From the NCBI GenBank assembly GCA_030427885.1, contig JAUICM010000012.1, forward strand, positions 1 through 45,798: DNA of 45,798 nt, written 5' to 3'. The translations under genes were made by a program, and so were the position numbers. The notes under the pieces are model-generated. The model saw only the letters and a list, made by a program, of their open reading frames with translations, was not told the origin of the DNA and searched no databases. The DNA comes from Rhodothermia bacterium (GTDB taxonomy: Bacteria > Bacteroidota > Rhodothermia > Balneolales > Balneolaceae). Below are positions 10,038-18,146 of this stretch, one piece after another (position 1 is the first letter of the stretch; every line of letters starts with the position of its first letter).

Positions 10038-11405
10038 TTAAAAGCGAAGCATAAAAACTGTAGATCCTTTCTCGCTTTTTGGTACGGTCAGAGTACCTCC
10101 GTGCATCCTCATGATCTGCCTTGAAAGACTAAGCCCTATTCCTGAGCCTCCTTCTTTTTCATGCGTTTTATTAGTCGTATAAAAAGGCACGAATATCTTC
10201 TCCAATACAGTCTTTTTGATACCCGGACCATTGTCTTCCACTTCTATTACTGAATGCCCTGCTTCATCGATCTTTGCATATAATATGATCTTTGGATTCT
10301 CAATATCCGAAAGAGCCTTGAATGCATTCTTCACAATATTTATAAGTGCCTGATCTATTAGCTGGGAATCAGCTGTTATTTCCAGGGTTTCGGGCTCTAC
10401 TTTAACCTCGATCTCTACTCTTCTCTTTGAAGCCTCGCCCTTCATCAGATTCCGAACTCTGTTTAACACTTCTTTCACAGAAAGCACCTCGAATATCGGT
10501 GTCGGTATCTGAGTGATGTTACGATATGAATTCACAAACCGCATCAATCCCAGGCTTCTTTTATTGATAGTTCCAAGTGCTTCTTTCACATCTTCCAGTG
10601 TTTCAGCCGGAATAGGTGCCGGAGCCTCTGATCCGAAAACATCTCCCATCAACATAGTATTTACCGTATCAGAAAGTGAAGCAATCGGAGTGATGGAGTT
10701 CATGATCTCATGTGCCAGAACCTGAGTCAGATTCTGCCATGCTTCCATTTCTTTCTCATCTAATTCGGAAGCAATATTCTGAATCGATATCAGCTTATAA
10801 TTATCACCTTTCATCCTGAATTCAGTAGTATAGATTGCCAGCTGCATCCGTTCAGAGTTGATGGTGCAATTCAGCAAAGTCCGGCTGCCACTTTTGAGCC
10901 CGATAACGGATTCATATAACTGCATACTAACTTCCTTCAATTGGTCCACATTTCGTAACACTGAAACATCCAGTAGTCGCTTCGCTGCGGTATTCAGAAG
11001 TTCTATCTCCCCTTTTTGGTTGAAGGAAAAAAGTCCTATACCTATGTGCTGAACTACTGTTTGAAGGTATCTGTAATTTTCTTCCCCTTTGGCCCGCTCG
11101 TTCTTGAATTTCTCAATGATCTCGTTGAATATTTCATTGAGTGAAGCAAAAGAATTATTACTGCCTTTTGTGCTGAAACTCTGAGAAAAGTCGTTATAGC
11201 TTATTGCTTCAAAGAACCGCTGGAGTTGTTTATTGGTACTTTCAACATACTGGATGAGATTAACTACCTGAAATATGAAGATTAGGCTGATCAGTGCCGA
11301 GCTTACCACATATTCAGTATTCGTGATGATATAGGTAAGAAACAAAACCGTTGCCACCAGAAATATCACCCTGATCACAACGCCAATTCTAAAACGGCCA
11401 ATCAT
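10038..11405 (-). CDS. NtrY/NtrB-like sensor histidine kinase
   Basis: Protein of 455 residues. Two membrane helices (about 10-28 and 33-52) with almost no periplasmic loop are followed by a linker, a PAS-like domain (about 110-210), a HisKA domain with His232 in AHEIMNSITP, and an ATPase domain with N-box Asn360, DNGPGI (391-396) and GGSGIGLSL (419-427). The HEIMNSITP motif is typical of NtrY-like kinases paired with sigma54 activators. It starts 15 bp after the response-regulator stop codon, so the two form one operon and are the expected cognate pair. The minimal periplasmic part suggests an intramembrane or cytoplasmic signal. Confidence 0.9.
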   Translation of the reverse strand: MIGRFRIGVVIRVIFLVATVLFLTYIITNTEYVVSSALISLIFIFQVVNLIQYVESTNKQLQRFFEAISYNDFSQSFSTKGSNNSFASLNEIFNEIIEKFKNERAKGEENYRYLQTVVQHIGIGLFSFNQKGEIELLNTAAKRLLDVSVLRNVDQLKEVSMQLYESVIGLKSGSRTLLNCTINSERMQLAIYTTEFRMKGDNYKLISIQNIASELDEKEMEAWQNLTQVLAHEIMNSITPIASLSDTVNTMLMGDVFGSEAPAPIPAETLEDVKEALGTINKRSLGLMRFVNSYRNITQIPTPIFEVLSVKEVLNRVRNLMKGEASKRRVEIEVKVEPETLEITADSQLIDQALINIVKNAFKALSDIENPKIILYAKIDEAGHSVIEVEDNGPGIKKTVLEKIFVPFYTTNKTHEKEGGSGIGLSLSRQIMRMHGGTLTVPKSEKGSTVFMLRF

Positions 11406-11420
11406 TATTTGTCCTCCGTC

Positions 11421-12797
11421 TCAAAGACCATATTTTTCCAGCCTTCTGTATAATGATGCGCGCGTCAAACCCAATTCCTCTGCAGCCTTTGAAATATTCC
11501 CATTATGTTTCTTGAGTGCTTTACGAAGCACCATTTTCTCGACTTCCTCCAGATTATAATCTTCTACCATTACGCTTTCTGCAGAATCCTGTTCTCTGGT
11601 CAATAAGAAATCTCCTGGTTGCAGAACCTTTCCGTCACTCATTATAACCGCCCGCTCAATTGCATGTTGAAGTTCTCTCACATTTCCCGGCCATGGGTAT
11701 GATTCTAGCTTCTTCAGCGTTGCAGGCTCAATGGTTTTCACTTCTTTTTTATACTTACTGCAATATAGCTTATTAAAGTGTTGCAACAGCAGTTCAATGT
11801 CTTCTTTTCGGTCTCTGAGTGGTGGCAGGTGAACCTCGATCGTATTTATCCTGAACAGAAGATCCTGCCTGAAGTCCCCGCTGCTTACCATTTCTTTCAG
11901 CGACTGATTGGTTGCACAAACTAATCTGATATTTACCGGCTTTGATGTCATGGAGCCAACCCGGGTAACCTTTCGGCTTTGTAATACTGTCAACAACTTC
12001 GACTGGAGCGTCAGGGGAATATTTCCGATCTCATCTAAAAACAACGTTCCGCCATTGGCCACTTCAAACCTTCCTGCCCGGTCTTCTTTGGCATCCGTGA
12101 ATGCCCCTTTCACATATCCGAATAACTCACTTTCGAATAAACTTTCTGATATTGAACCCATATCCACATTGATGAATACATTCTCACGCCGTTCGGAGCG
12201 CCGGTGAATGGCACGTGCTATCATCTCTTTCCCGGTTCCATTCTCGCCCAGTATCAGAATATTGGCGTCCGTTGCGGCAACTTTTTCAATAGTCTGGAAT
12301 ACTTCCATCATTGCAGAACTTCTGCCAATAATATCCCGATAATGATGATCGATATCATTACTTAACTGCTTTTGTTGTTGCTTAAGTGCCGCTACCTGTC
12401 TTCTCGAATTGGTGAGTTTTAATGCCGAGGAAACTGTTGCGAGCAGTTTTTCATTTTGCCATGGCTTCAACACAAAATCAGTTGCCCCGGCTTTTACTGC
12501 TCTCACTGCTTTGTCAACATCGCCATAGGCTGTGATCAGTATCACCGCGATAGATGGGTCCAATTCCAGGATCTTATCGAGCCAGAAAAAACCTTCTTCT
12601 CCGCTACTTACATCGTCAGTAAAATTCATATCCAGTAAGATCAGATCGTAACTATTATTCCTGAGCAGCGTGGAAATGGAGTTGGGATCTTTTTCGGTCT
12701 CTACTGAAGCCACATGATGTTTCAGAAAAAGTCGGGCAGCCTGTAATACATCACTGTCATCATCAACTACTAATACTCGGCCTTGTTTTACGTCCAT
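11421..12797 (-). CDS. sigma54-dependent response regulator (NtrC family, GAFTDA variant)
   Basis: Protein of 458 residues. The receiver domain (6-122) has an acidic pocket at DDD (12-14), phospho-acceptor Asp56 and Lys111. The AAA+ domain (about 155-390) has Walker A GENGTGKE (184-191), Walker B LFLDEIG (252-258) and an arginine-finger region near FRQDLLFRIN. The sigma54-contacting loop reads GAFTDA (231-236) instead of the classic GAFTGA. A Fis-type helix-turn-helix lies at 434-456 (NISKAAEELGLTRASLYRR). It is divergent from the exporter genes, and paired 16-bp sites in the shared 295-bp spacer recur before two permease genes. I infer that it activates the three sigma54-like promoters of the export locus when phosphorylated by the adjacent kinase. 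Confidence 0.93.
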   Translation of the reverse strand: MDVKQGRVLVVDDDSDVLQAARLFLKHHVASVETEKDPNSISTLLRNNSYDLILLDMNFTDDVSSGEEGFFWLDKILELDPSIAVILITAYGDVDKAVRAVKAGATDFVLKPWQNEKLLATVSSALKLTNSRRQVAALKQQQKQLSNDIDHHYRDIIGRSSAMMEVFQTIEKVAATDANILILGENGTGKEMIARAIHRRSERRENVFINVDMGSISESLFESELFGYVKGAFTDAKEDRAGRFEVANGGTLFLDEIGNIPLTLQSKLLTVLQSRKVTRVGSMTSKPVNIRLVCATNQSLKEMVSSGDFRQDLLFRINTIEVHLPPLRDRKEDIELLLQHFNKLYCSKYKKEVKTIEPATLKKLESYPWPGNVRELQHAIERAVIMSDGKVLQPGDFLLTREQDSAESVMVEDYNLEEVEKMVLRKALKKHNGNISKAAEELGLTRASLYRRLEKYGL

Positions 12798-12928
12798 ATA
12801 CTTAATTCAAAGTTCAGATCTATGCTTTTCAAAAGTCTGGAATGGCTTGTACAAATACCGTACCCAAATACTTCTGATTTCCAAAAAGCAGGCTGGTTCA
12901 ACGCAAACCGGACATCCAATTTTATGAG

Positions 12929-12965
12929 TGTACGATTTCGAACAGTAAGTGTATCAAAATGTACA
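12929..12965 (+). promoter_or_regulatory. tandem activator sites (UAS) of module 1
   Basis: Two 16-bp sites of form TGT(N10)ACA, TGTACGATTTCGAACA (12929-12944) and TGTATCAAAATGTACA (12950-12965), are separated by 5 nt. Their centres are 21 bp apart, two helical turns. The first is close to a CGA/TCG palindrome. The end of the second site lies exactly 53 nt before the TGG of the sigma54-like promoter, the same geometry as the other two modules. Binding by the neighbouring NtrC-type regulator is inferred. Confidence 0.75.
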
Positions 12966-13018
12966 GTCAGATGCTACAAATCGCCGAATAAATACCCTTT
13001 GAGGCATTTTTTGTTCTT

Positions 13019-13034
13019 TGGCACAGTAATTGAC
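13019..13034 (+). promoter_or_regulatory. sigma54-like -24/-12 promoter of the adaptor gene
   Basis: TGGCAC-AGTAA-TTGAC matches the sigma54 consensus TGGCAC-N5-TTGCW perfectly in the -24 block and with one change (C to A) in the -12 block. It lies 58 nt before the adaptor ATG and 53 nt after paired activator sites. The same TTGA variant occurs at the other two modules. Confidence 0.75.
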
Positions 13035-13092
13035 TTAGACTTTAACAAATATCAATTCATCAGAAAATTTAATTAACGCGCAGTACACACCC

Positions 13093-14349
13093 ATGGGAAT
13101 GGATAGAAAAATTGAGAAAAAAACCTGGACTACAAAACGTATCCTCACAATTGTGGGAGGGCTTGTTGTTGCCGGATTCTTCCTGTACAGTTTCATCTTC
13201 GCAGATTTCAAATCAACCCTGAATGTTGAGAAAGACAAACTCACAATCTCTACAGTAAAAGAGGACTCGTTTCAGGAGTTTATTCAGGTTACAGGTACGG
13301 TTCAGCCAATTAGTACTATATATCTGGATGCAATTGAAGGCGGGGTTGTACAAGACGTACTTCTTGAATCCGGCACTAATGTTGATCAGGGCGATACCAT
13401 ACTGGTATTATCAAATTCCAATCTTCAGTTGCAGGTCCTTCAACAGGAAGCCGGACTTTACGATCAGATCAATAACGTAAGAAATTCACGGCTTAACCTG
13501 GAGCAAAACAGTTTGCGTATTAAAGAACAGTTGGCAAATGCTCAATATCAATTAGACCTGCTGGAACCAAGATTTGAAAGAGCTAAAAGTCTGTATGATC
13601 AGAAACTAAGCTCAAAAGAAGAATTTGAGTCTGTTAAGGAAAACTACCTGTATGAGCAAAAGCGCTTTAATCTGACTTATGAATCATATGTTAAAGACTC
13701 CATTCAAACCATTAATCAACTGAAACAGCTTAATGATTCTGAAGCACGAATGTGGAAAAGCCTTAATGCAGTTCAAAATATTCTCAATAACCTGATTGTC
13801 ACAGCTCCGACAAACGGGCAATTGACCACAATAGAAATGCAACCCGGACAATCTATCTCAAGAAGTGAACGAATTGGCCAGGTTGATAAGCTCGATAATT
13901 TTAAGGTTCGGGTAGGTATTGATGAATTTCACCTGTCAAAGATCAGCACTGGATTAAAAGGATCTTTTGAATTTGCAGGCGAGACGCATGAACTGGAGAT
14001 CACCAAGGTATTCCCGGTTATCACAAATGGACAGTTTGAAGTGGATATGGAATTTGTGGGGGATGCTCCTCAGGGAATTCGTCGAGGTCAGCGTACCCGA
14101 ATCCGACTTGAGTTGGGCGATGCCTCAAGTGCAACTCTGCTTGAACGTGGTGGATTCTTCCAGACAACAGGAGGCAGCTGGGTATATAAACTTGAGGATG
14201 GAGGAACCCGTGCTGTCCGGCACCCGATCCGCCTGGGACAACAAAACCCTGAATATTTCGAAGTTATATCAGGCCTGGAAGCTGGTGATCAGGTGATCAT
14301 CTCAAGCTATGACACTTTTGGTGATAATGAGGTACTGGAATTGAATTGA
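13093..14349 (+). CDS. periplasmic adaptor (HlyD/MacA-like) of the exporter
   Basis: Protein of 418 residues. A cytoplasmic basic N-terminus and one membrane anchor (about residues 17-37) are followed by a biotinyl-lipoyl-like half domain, a long helical hairpin (about 115-225, rich in Gln, Leu and Glu), the second lipoyl half (VTAPTNGQL) and beta-barrel domains. This is the layout of MacA-type membrane fusion proteins. It should link an inner-membrane ABC permease to an outer-membrane TolC-like channel; none is encoded in the window. The ATG at 13093 is followed by another two codons later, either of which could start. It is the only adaptor beside ten permeases. It is separated from its ATPase by an antisense four-helix-bundle gene. 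Confidence 0.88.
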   Translation: MGMDRKIEKKTWTTKRILTIVGGLVVAGFFLYSFIFADFKSTLNVEKDKLTISTVKEDSFQEFIQVTGTVQPISTIYLDAIEGGVVQDVLLESGTNVDQGDTILVLSNSNLQLQVLQQEAGLYDQINNVRNSRLNLEQNSLRIKEQLANAQYQLDLLEPRFERAKSLYDQKLSSKEEFESVKENYLYEQKRFNLTYESYVKDSIQTINQLKQLNDSEARMWKSLNAVQNILNNLIVTAPTNGQLTTIEMQPGQSISRSERIGQVDKLDNFKVRVGIDEFHLSKISTGLKGSFEFAGETHELEITKVFPVITNGQFEVDMEFVGDAPQGIRRGQRTRIRLELGDASSATLLERGGFFQTTGGSWVYKLEDGGTRAVRHPIRLGQQNPEYFEVISGLEAGDQVIISSYDTFGDNEVLELN

Positions 14350-14360
14350 ATTTGAGGAAA

Positions 14361-14390
14361 ACTAACAGCTATTAGCTGATAGCTGTTAGT
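14361..14390. repeat. heptad hairpin at one end of the four-helix-bundle gene
   Basis: Perfect 12-bp inverted repeat ACTAACAGCTAT / ATAGCTGTTAGT around a 6-nt loop. AG recurs every 7 nt (14367, 14374, 14381, 14388, 14395), the period seen in the permease spacers. The right arm contains the stop codon of the four-helix-bundle gene, so gene and repeat are physically fused. Confidence 0.85.
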
Positions 14391-14754
14391 TACTAGCTTT
14401 TGAGACTGTTTGGTGAAGAATGGTGAGCATTTTCATCACCTGATCTACCATTTCAGTTTGTTCTGTGAAAACTTGATATGAGATATAATTAAGGTCTTTA
14501 GCCAAGATAAATTGATATCTGAGCTCCGAGGCAGATCCTATGGCAATATTGAGAAAGTATGCCATTTGTTGCTGTGTTGTTCGTCCACAACCTTCGGCTA
14601 TGTTTGTTGGTATCGATGATGCTGACCTTCTCATTTGAGAAACCAATCCATAGACTTCTTCTTTTGGATAATCGAAGGTTGATTTATACACGGAAAGTGC
14701 AAGTTCATGACTCATTTGCCAAACCTTCAGACTTTTAAAATCTCTCATAATCAC
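14386..14754 (-). CDS. four-helix-bundle protein (S23/23S rRNA IVP, Avd-like)
   Basis: Protein of 122 residues with the family hallmarks FKSLKVWQ near the start, YGLVSQMRRSASSIP (54-69 region), NIAEGCGR and IAIGSASELRYQ. Family members include proteins encoded in 23S rRNA intervening sequences and the Avd accessory proteins of diversity-generating retroelements; their general function is unclear. The gene sits antisense between adaptor and ATPase genes that would otherwise be contiguous, and is bracketed by heptad-repeat hairpins at 14361-14390 and 14763-14805. Its last codons lie inside one hairpin. I infer that it arrived as, or is part of, a mobile or repeat-propagating unit. Neither a reverse transcriptase nor an rRNA gene is nearby. 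Confidence 0.88.
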   Translation of the reverse strand: MIMRDFKSLKVWQMSHELALSVYKSTFDYPKEEVYGLVSQMRRSASSIPTNIAEGCGRTTQQQMAYFLNIAIGSASELRYQFILAKDLNYISYQVFTEQTEMVDQVMKMLTILHQTVSKASN

Positions 14755-14762
14755 TTTTTGTT

Positions 14763-14805
14763 TTACTTAATAGCTAACAGCCAACGGCTAATTGCTGTTA
14801 AGTAA
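14763..14805. repeat. heptad hairpin upstream of the four-helix-bundle gene
   Basis: Imperfect 20-bp inverted repeat (14763-14782 with 14786-14805) around the 3-nt loop AAC. The outer eight pairs are perfect and the inner part has two mismatches plus G-T-type pairs. GC recurs every 7 nt (14073-style phase at 14773, 14780, 14787, 14794). Together with the hairpin at 14361-14390 it brackets the four-helix-bundle gene. Confidence 0.78.
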
Positions 14806-14871
14806 GACCAGAAAAAGCCAAACTACTTACAAACCAATTTTAAAACTGACATAAATCAAACCGACAAAAGA

Positions 14872-15561
14872 ATGATACAAGCAAACAACCTACGCAAACT
14901 ATACATAACTGAGGATGTTGAGACCACCGCACTCAATAATGTAAATGTGGAGATCAAAGAAGGAGAATTCGTAGCCATTATGGGTCCTTCGGGATGCGGA
15001 AAATCAACCCTGTTGAATATCATGGGGCTTCTGGATAACCCATCTGACGGAGAATATATCTTCCTGGGGCATGAAGTTTCAAAATACAGCGAACGCGAAC
15101 GTGCCCAGCTAAGGAAAGGTAACATCGGATTTGTATTCCAGAGCTTTAACCTGATCGACGAACTGACTGTGTTCGAAAATGTTGAACTCCCGCTTTTGTA
15201 TCTCGGAATGAGTGCGGATGAGAGAAAGCAAAAAGCGGAAGCTGCACTGGAAAGAATGAATATGATGCATCGCCGTAATCACTTTCCTCAGCAGCTATCA
15301 GGTGGTCAACAGCAGCGTGTAGCCATAGCTCGTGCGGTAGTTGCTAATGCAAAACTGATCCTTGCCGATGAGCCTACTGGTAACCTGGATTCGGATCATG
15401 GTAATGAAGTAATGAAGCTTCTGGAAGAGCTGAATGAAGCAGGAACAACCATCGTAATGGTAACTCACTCTCCACATGATGCCGATTTCGCTACTCGTGT
15501 GATCCACTTGTTTGATGGCCATGTAGTGACTGAGAATATGAAAGAAGGTTTCCACGTCTAA
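14872..15561 (+). CDS. ABC transporter ATPase (LolD/MacB-N type)
   Basis: Protein of 229 residues, the standard length of a stand-alone nucleotide-binding domain of the LolD/FtsE/MacB class. Walker A is GPSGCGKS (38-45), the Q-loop glutamine is Gln90, the signature is LSGGQ (142-146), Walker B is LILADEP (162-168) and the switch histidine is His199 in VTHS. It is the only ATPase beside ten double-FtsX permeases, so it probably serves all of them as a homodimer, unless other ATPases elsewhere in the genome are used. It follows the adaptor with the antisense four-helix-bundle unit between them, and permease 1 begins 76 bp downstream after a family D hairpin. Confidence 0.93.
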   Translation: MIQANNLRKLYITEDVETTALNNVNVEIKEGEFVAIMGPSGCGKSTLLNIMGLLDNPSDGEYIFLGHEVSKYSERERAQLRKGNIGFVFQSFNLIDELTVFENVELPLLYLGMSADERKQKAEAALERMNMMHRRNHFPQQLSGGQQQRVAIARAVVANAKLILADEPTGNLDSDHGNEVMKLLEELNEAGTTIVMVTHSPHDADFATRVIHLFDGHVVTENMKEGFHV

Positions 15562-15565
15562 TCTC

Positions 15566-15630
15566 AGTGTACAGTAAACAGTGACCAGTGATCATTTTAC
15601 TGTTTGCTGCTAACTGATCCCTGACAACTG
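15566..15630. repeat. heptad hairpin, family D, before permease 1
   Basis: CAG recurs at 15572, 15579 and 15586, and CTG at 15600, 15607, 15614, 15621 and 15628, all 7 nt apart, so the two halves can pair as a degenerate stem. AGTAAACAGT pairs with ACTGTTTGCT with one mismatch. The array ends 7 nt before the permease start codon. Confidence 0.8.
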
Positions 15631-15637
15631 TATTATT

Positions 15638-18055
15638 ATGCTATCTAATTATTTCAAAATTGCGTTCCGAAATCTGATCAAAAATAAAAGCCATACGTTC
15701 ATCAATATCGGAGGACTGACACTCGGAGTGGTTTGTGCTCTGGTGATCTTTTTGGTTATTCAGTTTGATCTTAGCTTCGATACCTGGCATCAGGATAATG
15801 ACCGTATTTACCGTGTTGTTACGGAAGATTCAGACTATGGTACCATTAATTACAGTGAAGGCGGACCTTATCCAAGAGCTGAAGCAATCAGAAATGACAT
15901 TACAGGTGTTGAATATGTAACTCTTGTAAACAACAATTTCTCTAATACACCAGTTCTTTCTGCTTATGAAGACGGTGAACTTCTCAACCGCTTTAAAGAG
16001 GAAGAGATCGCCTTTGTTGACCAGGATTACTTCAACATCTTCACTTATACATGGATTGCCGGTAATCAGGAAAAGGCCTTGGTCAACCCAAATACCGCTG
16101 TGATCACAAAAAGCCTTGCTGAACGAATCTTTGGCACCTCTGATGTTATTGGCAGATCTATTGTAGCATTCGTAGGCAGTGAGGTTGATCTCGAAATTAC
16201 CGGTTTAATAAAGGATTCACCTAAAAACTCTGACTTCCCTTTTAAATTGCTGGCTTCAGGACATTCAACTTCCAGATCAGGGTACTCTTTCAAAGACAGT
16301 TTCGAAGGATGGTCGACCAGCGCCAGTTCTCTTCAGAACTATGTGAAATTACTACCGGGTGTAAGCCCCGAAGAAGTTAATGCTCAGTTCGATCCTATGA
16401 TCACGAAGTACCGTAATGAGGAAATGGCTGAGGTCATTGAATATTTTCTTCAACCTCTTTCAGAAATTCACTTTGATGATAGATTTGGCAACTACAATGA
16501 TCGGGTTATTGCACAACAAACATTATTTGCATTGGGTATCATAGGGCTGCTCCTCCTGCTCACAGCTTGCATCAATTTTGTAAATCTGAATACAGCAGTT
16601 GCAGTATCCAGATCTAAGGAAGTAGGACTTCGTAAAACCCTCGGTGGAACCAAAACTCAACTCACTTTCCACTTTTTAGGCGAAACTGCCTTTGTAACGC
16701 TCATCGCAATTATTCTGGGTATTGGTCTTACTGAGGTTTTACTACCCAGACTTGAGCCGTTACTTGGCTTTACTCCTGAACTAAGTATGTTGACAAATTT
16801 TTCTGCACAGATCTTTCTTACCGGATTATTCCTTCTGGTAACACTGACTGCGGGATGGTACCCGGCCCGTTACCTTTCCAATTTCAGTCCTATTGAAGCG
16901 ATCCGAAACAAGATAAATGCCAGCTTTGGAAGAGGATTAACTCTGAGAAGAAGTCTGATAGTGATCCAGTTCTCCATTACCCAGATCTTGATCATTGGCA
17001 CCATGATCATTGCAAGCCAGATAAAGTATTTCCAGAATAAAGACCTGGGTTATGATAAAGATGCAATAGTTGAAATTCAGATTCCTGATGACAATAAACA
17101 GACGCTGGAGACCTTCAAAACCCAACTTCTTTCAAATTCAAGCATCATCAATGCTACTTTTTCCAATACCGGTACCACCAGTAATAACACATGGTCGGGA
17201 AATTATAAAGTAATTGATGACACTGTAGCACATGAAAATAATGCACAGGTAAAATTCATTGATGAGTCTTTCGTAGAAACTTATGGTTTGACAATCCTGG
17301 CGGGCGAGAACCTCACTCCTTCTGATACTGTAAATAAATACCTTGTTAATGAGTCGTTCGCAAAACAGGTAGGTTATGGCGACAATTATGCAGGCCTGAT
17401 CGGAAAGACAAATGTCTTTTGGGGAAATGAAGCTCCTATCGTTGGTGTGGTCAAAGATTTCAATACACAATCCCTTCATTCTAACCTCGAGCCTACTATC
17501 CTCACCACCAGAAGATCTTATTATACAGGAGGCATCAGGATATCGACTAACCGAACTGCTGACGCTATAGCTGCGATCGAAACTGCCTTTACCAATTCTT
17601 TCCCTGAGTTCGTATTCGACTATAGTTTCCTGGACGACAATATTGCTGAAATGTATGAGACCGAACAACGCACTGCGAACATTATGAACACTTTTACGGT
17701 GATCGCTGTCCTCATTGGTTGTCTCGGTTTGTTTGGGCTGGTCTCTTATATGGCTACCACCAAAACCAAGGAAATTGGAGTTCGGAAAGTACTCGGAGCT
17801 AACCTGTTGGATATCCTCAAGATCTTTGCAGGCGAACTAGCTCTTCTCACGGGTATCTCTTTCGCACTTGCAGCTCCAATATCCTGGTATCTGATGCAAA
17901 AATGGCTCTCTGACTTTGCCTATAAGATCGACCTTGGTATTGGAATATTTGCTATGGCACTGGCTGGTACTCTGGTTATCGCCGCACTAACGATATCATT
18001 CAAAGCGATGTCGGCAGCTCTTGCCAACCCCGTTGAAAGTTTGAAAAGTGAATAA
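15638..18055 (+). CDS. FtsX/MacB-type ABC permease 1
   Basis: Protein of 805 residues containing two MacB-like periplasmic domains and two FtsX domains, about eight membrane helices in all. The N-terminus is MLSNYFKIAFRNLIKNKSH followed by helix 1 (about 20-43). The first coupling-helix motif RSKEVGLRKTLGG is near residue 325 and the second KEIGVRKVLGA near 710, each followed by two helices. The C-terminus is ALANPVESLKSE. Two coupling motifs in one chain would let a single polypeptide bind an ATPase dimer. It is the most divergent at its first domain of the ten copies (MLSNY rather than MLKNY). No Shine-Dalgarno sequence is visible, only the heptad hairpin. Confidence 0.92.
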   Translation: MLSNYFKIAFRNLIKNKSHTFINIGGLTLGVVCALVIFLVIQFDLSFDTWHQDNDRIYRVVTEDSDYGTINYSEGGPYPRAEAIRNDITGVEYVTLVNNNFSNTPVLSAYEDGELLNRFKEEEIAFVDQDYFNIFTYTWIAGNQEKALVNPNTAVITKSLAERIFGTSDVIGRSIVAFVGSEVDLEITGLIKDSPKNSDFPFKLLASGHSTSRSGYSFKDSFEGWSTSASSLQNYVKLLPGVSPEEVNAQFDPMITKYRNEEMAEVIEYFLQPLSEIHFDDRFGNYNDRVIAQQTLFALGIIGLLLLLTACINFVNLNTAVAVSRSKEVGLRKTLGGTKTQLTFHFLGETAFVTLIAIILGIGLTEVLLPRLEPLLGFTPELSMLTNFSAQIFLTGLFLLVTLTAGWYPARYLSNFSPIEAIRNKINASFGRGLTLRRSLIVIQFSITQILIIGTMIIASQIKYFQNKDLGYDKDAIVEIQIPDDNKQTLETFKTQLLSNSSIINATFSNTGTTSNNTWSGNYKVIDDTVAHENNAQVKFIDESFVETYGLTILAGENLTPSDTVNKYLVNESFAKQVGYGDNYAGLIGKTNVFWGNEAPIVGVVKDFNTQSLHSNLEPTILTTRRSYYTGGIRISTNRTADAIAAIETAFTNSFPEFVFDYSFLDDNIAEMYETEQRTANIMNTFTVIAVLIGCLGLFGLVSYMATTKTKEIGVRKVLGANLLDILKIFAGELALLTGISFALAAPISWYLMQKWLSDFAYKIDLGIGIFAMALAGTLVIAALTISFKAMSAALANPVESLKSE

Positions 18056-18058
18056 AAA

Positions 18059-18140
18059 CTAGCTATCAGCAGTCAGTTTTCAGCTATCAGTGAGAACAAC
18101 ACACTGTAGCTGAGAGCTGATAGCTGTCAGCTGAACGCTT
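18059..18140. repeat. heptad hairpin, family A, before permease 2
   Basis: CAG occurs at 18067, 18074, 18081 and 18088, and CTG at 18110, 18117, 18124 and 18131, both at exact 7-nt steps. CAGCTATCAG (18081-18090) is the perfect complement of CTGATAGCTG (18117-18126). The spacer is almost identical to the next one, at 20535-20616. Confidence 0.88.
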
Positions 18141-18146
18141 AAAAAA

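Noticed and set aside
12783-13076. A 97-codon plus-strand reading frame between regulator and adaptor
   Set aside because: It covers the paired activator sites and the sigma54-like promoter, has no family-like features and lacks a ribosome-binding site. The stretch is better explained as the regulatory spacer.
14386-14754. Diversity-generating retroelement suggested by the Avd-like protein
   Set aside because: No reverse transcriptase, template repeat or variable-repeat target was seen in the surrounding sequence. The protein alone does not define such an element.
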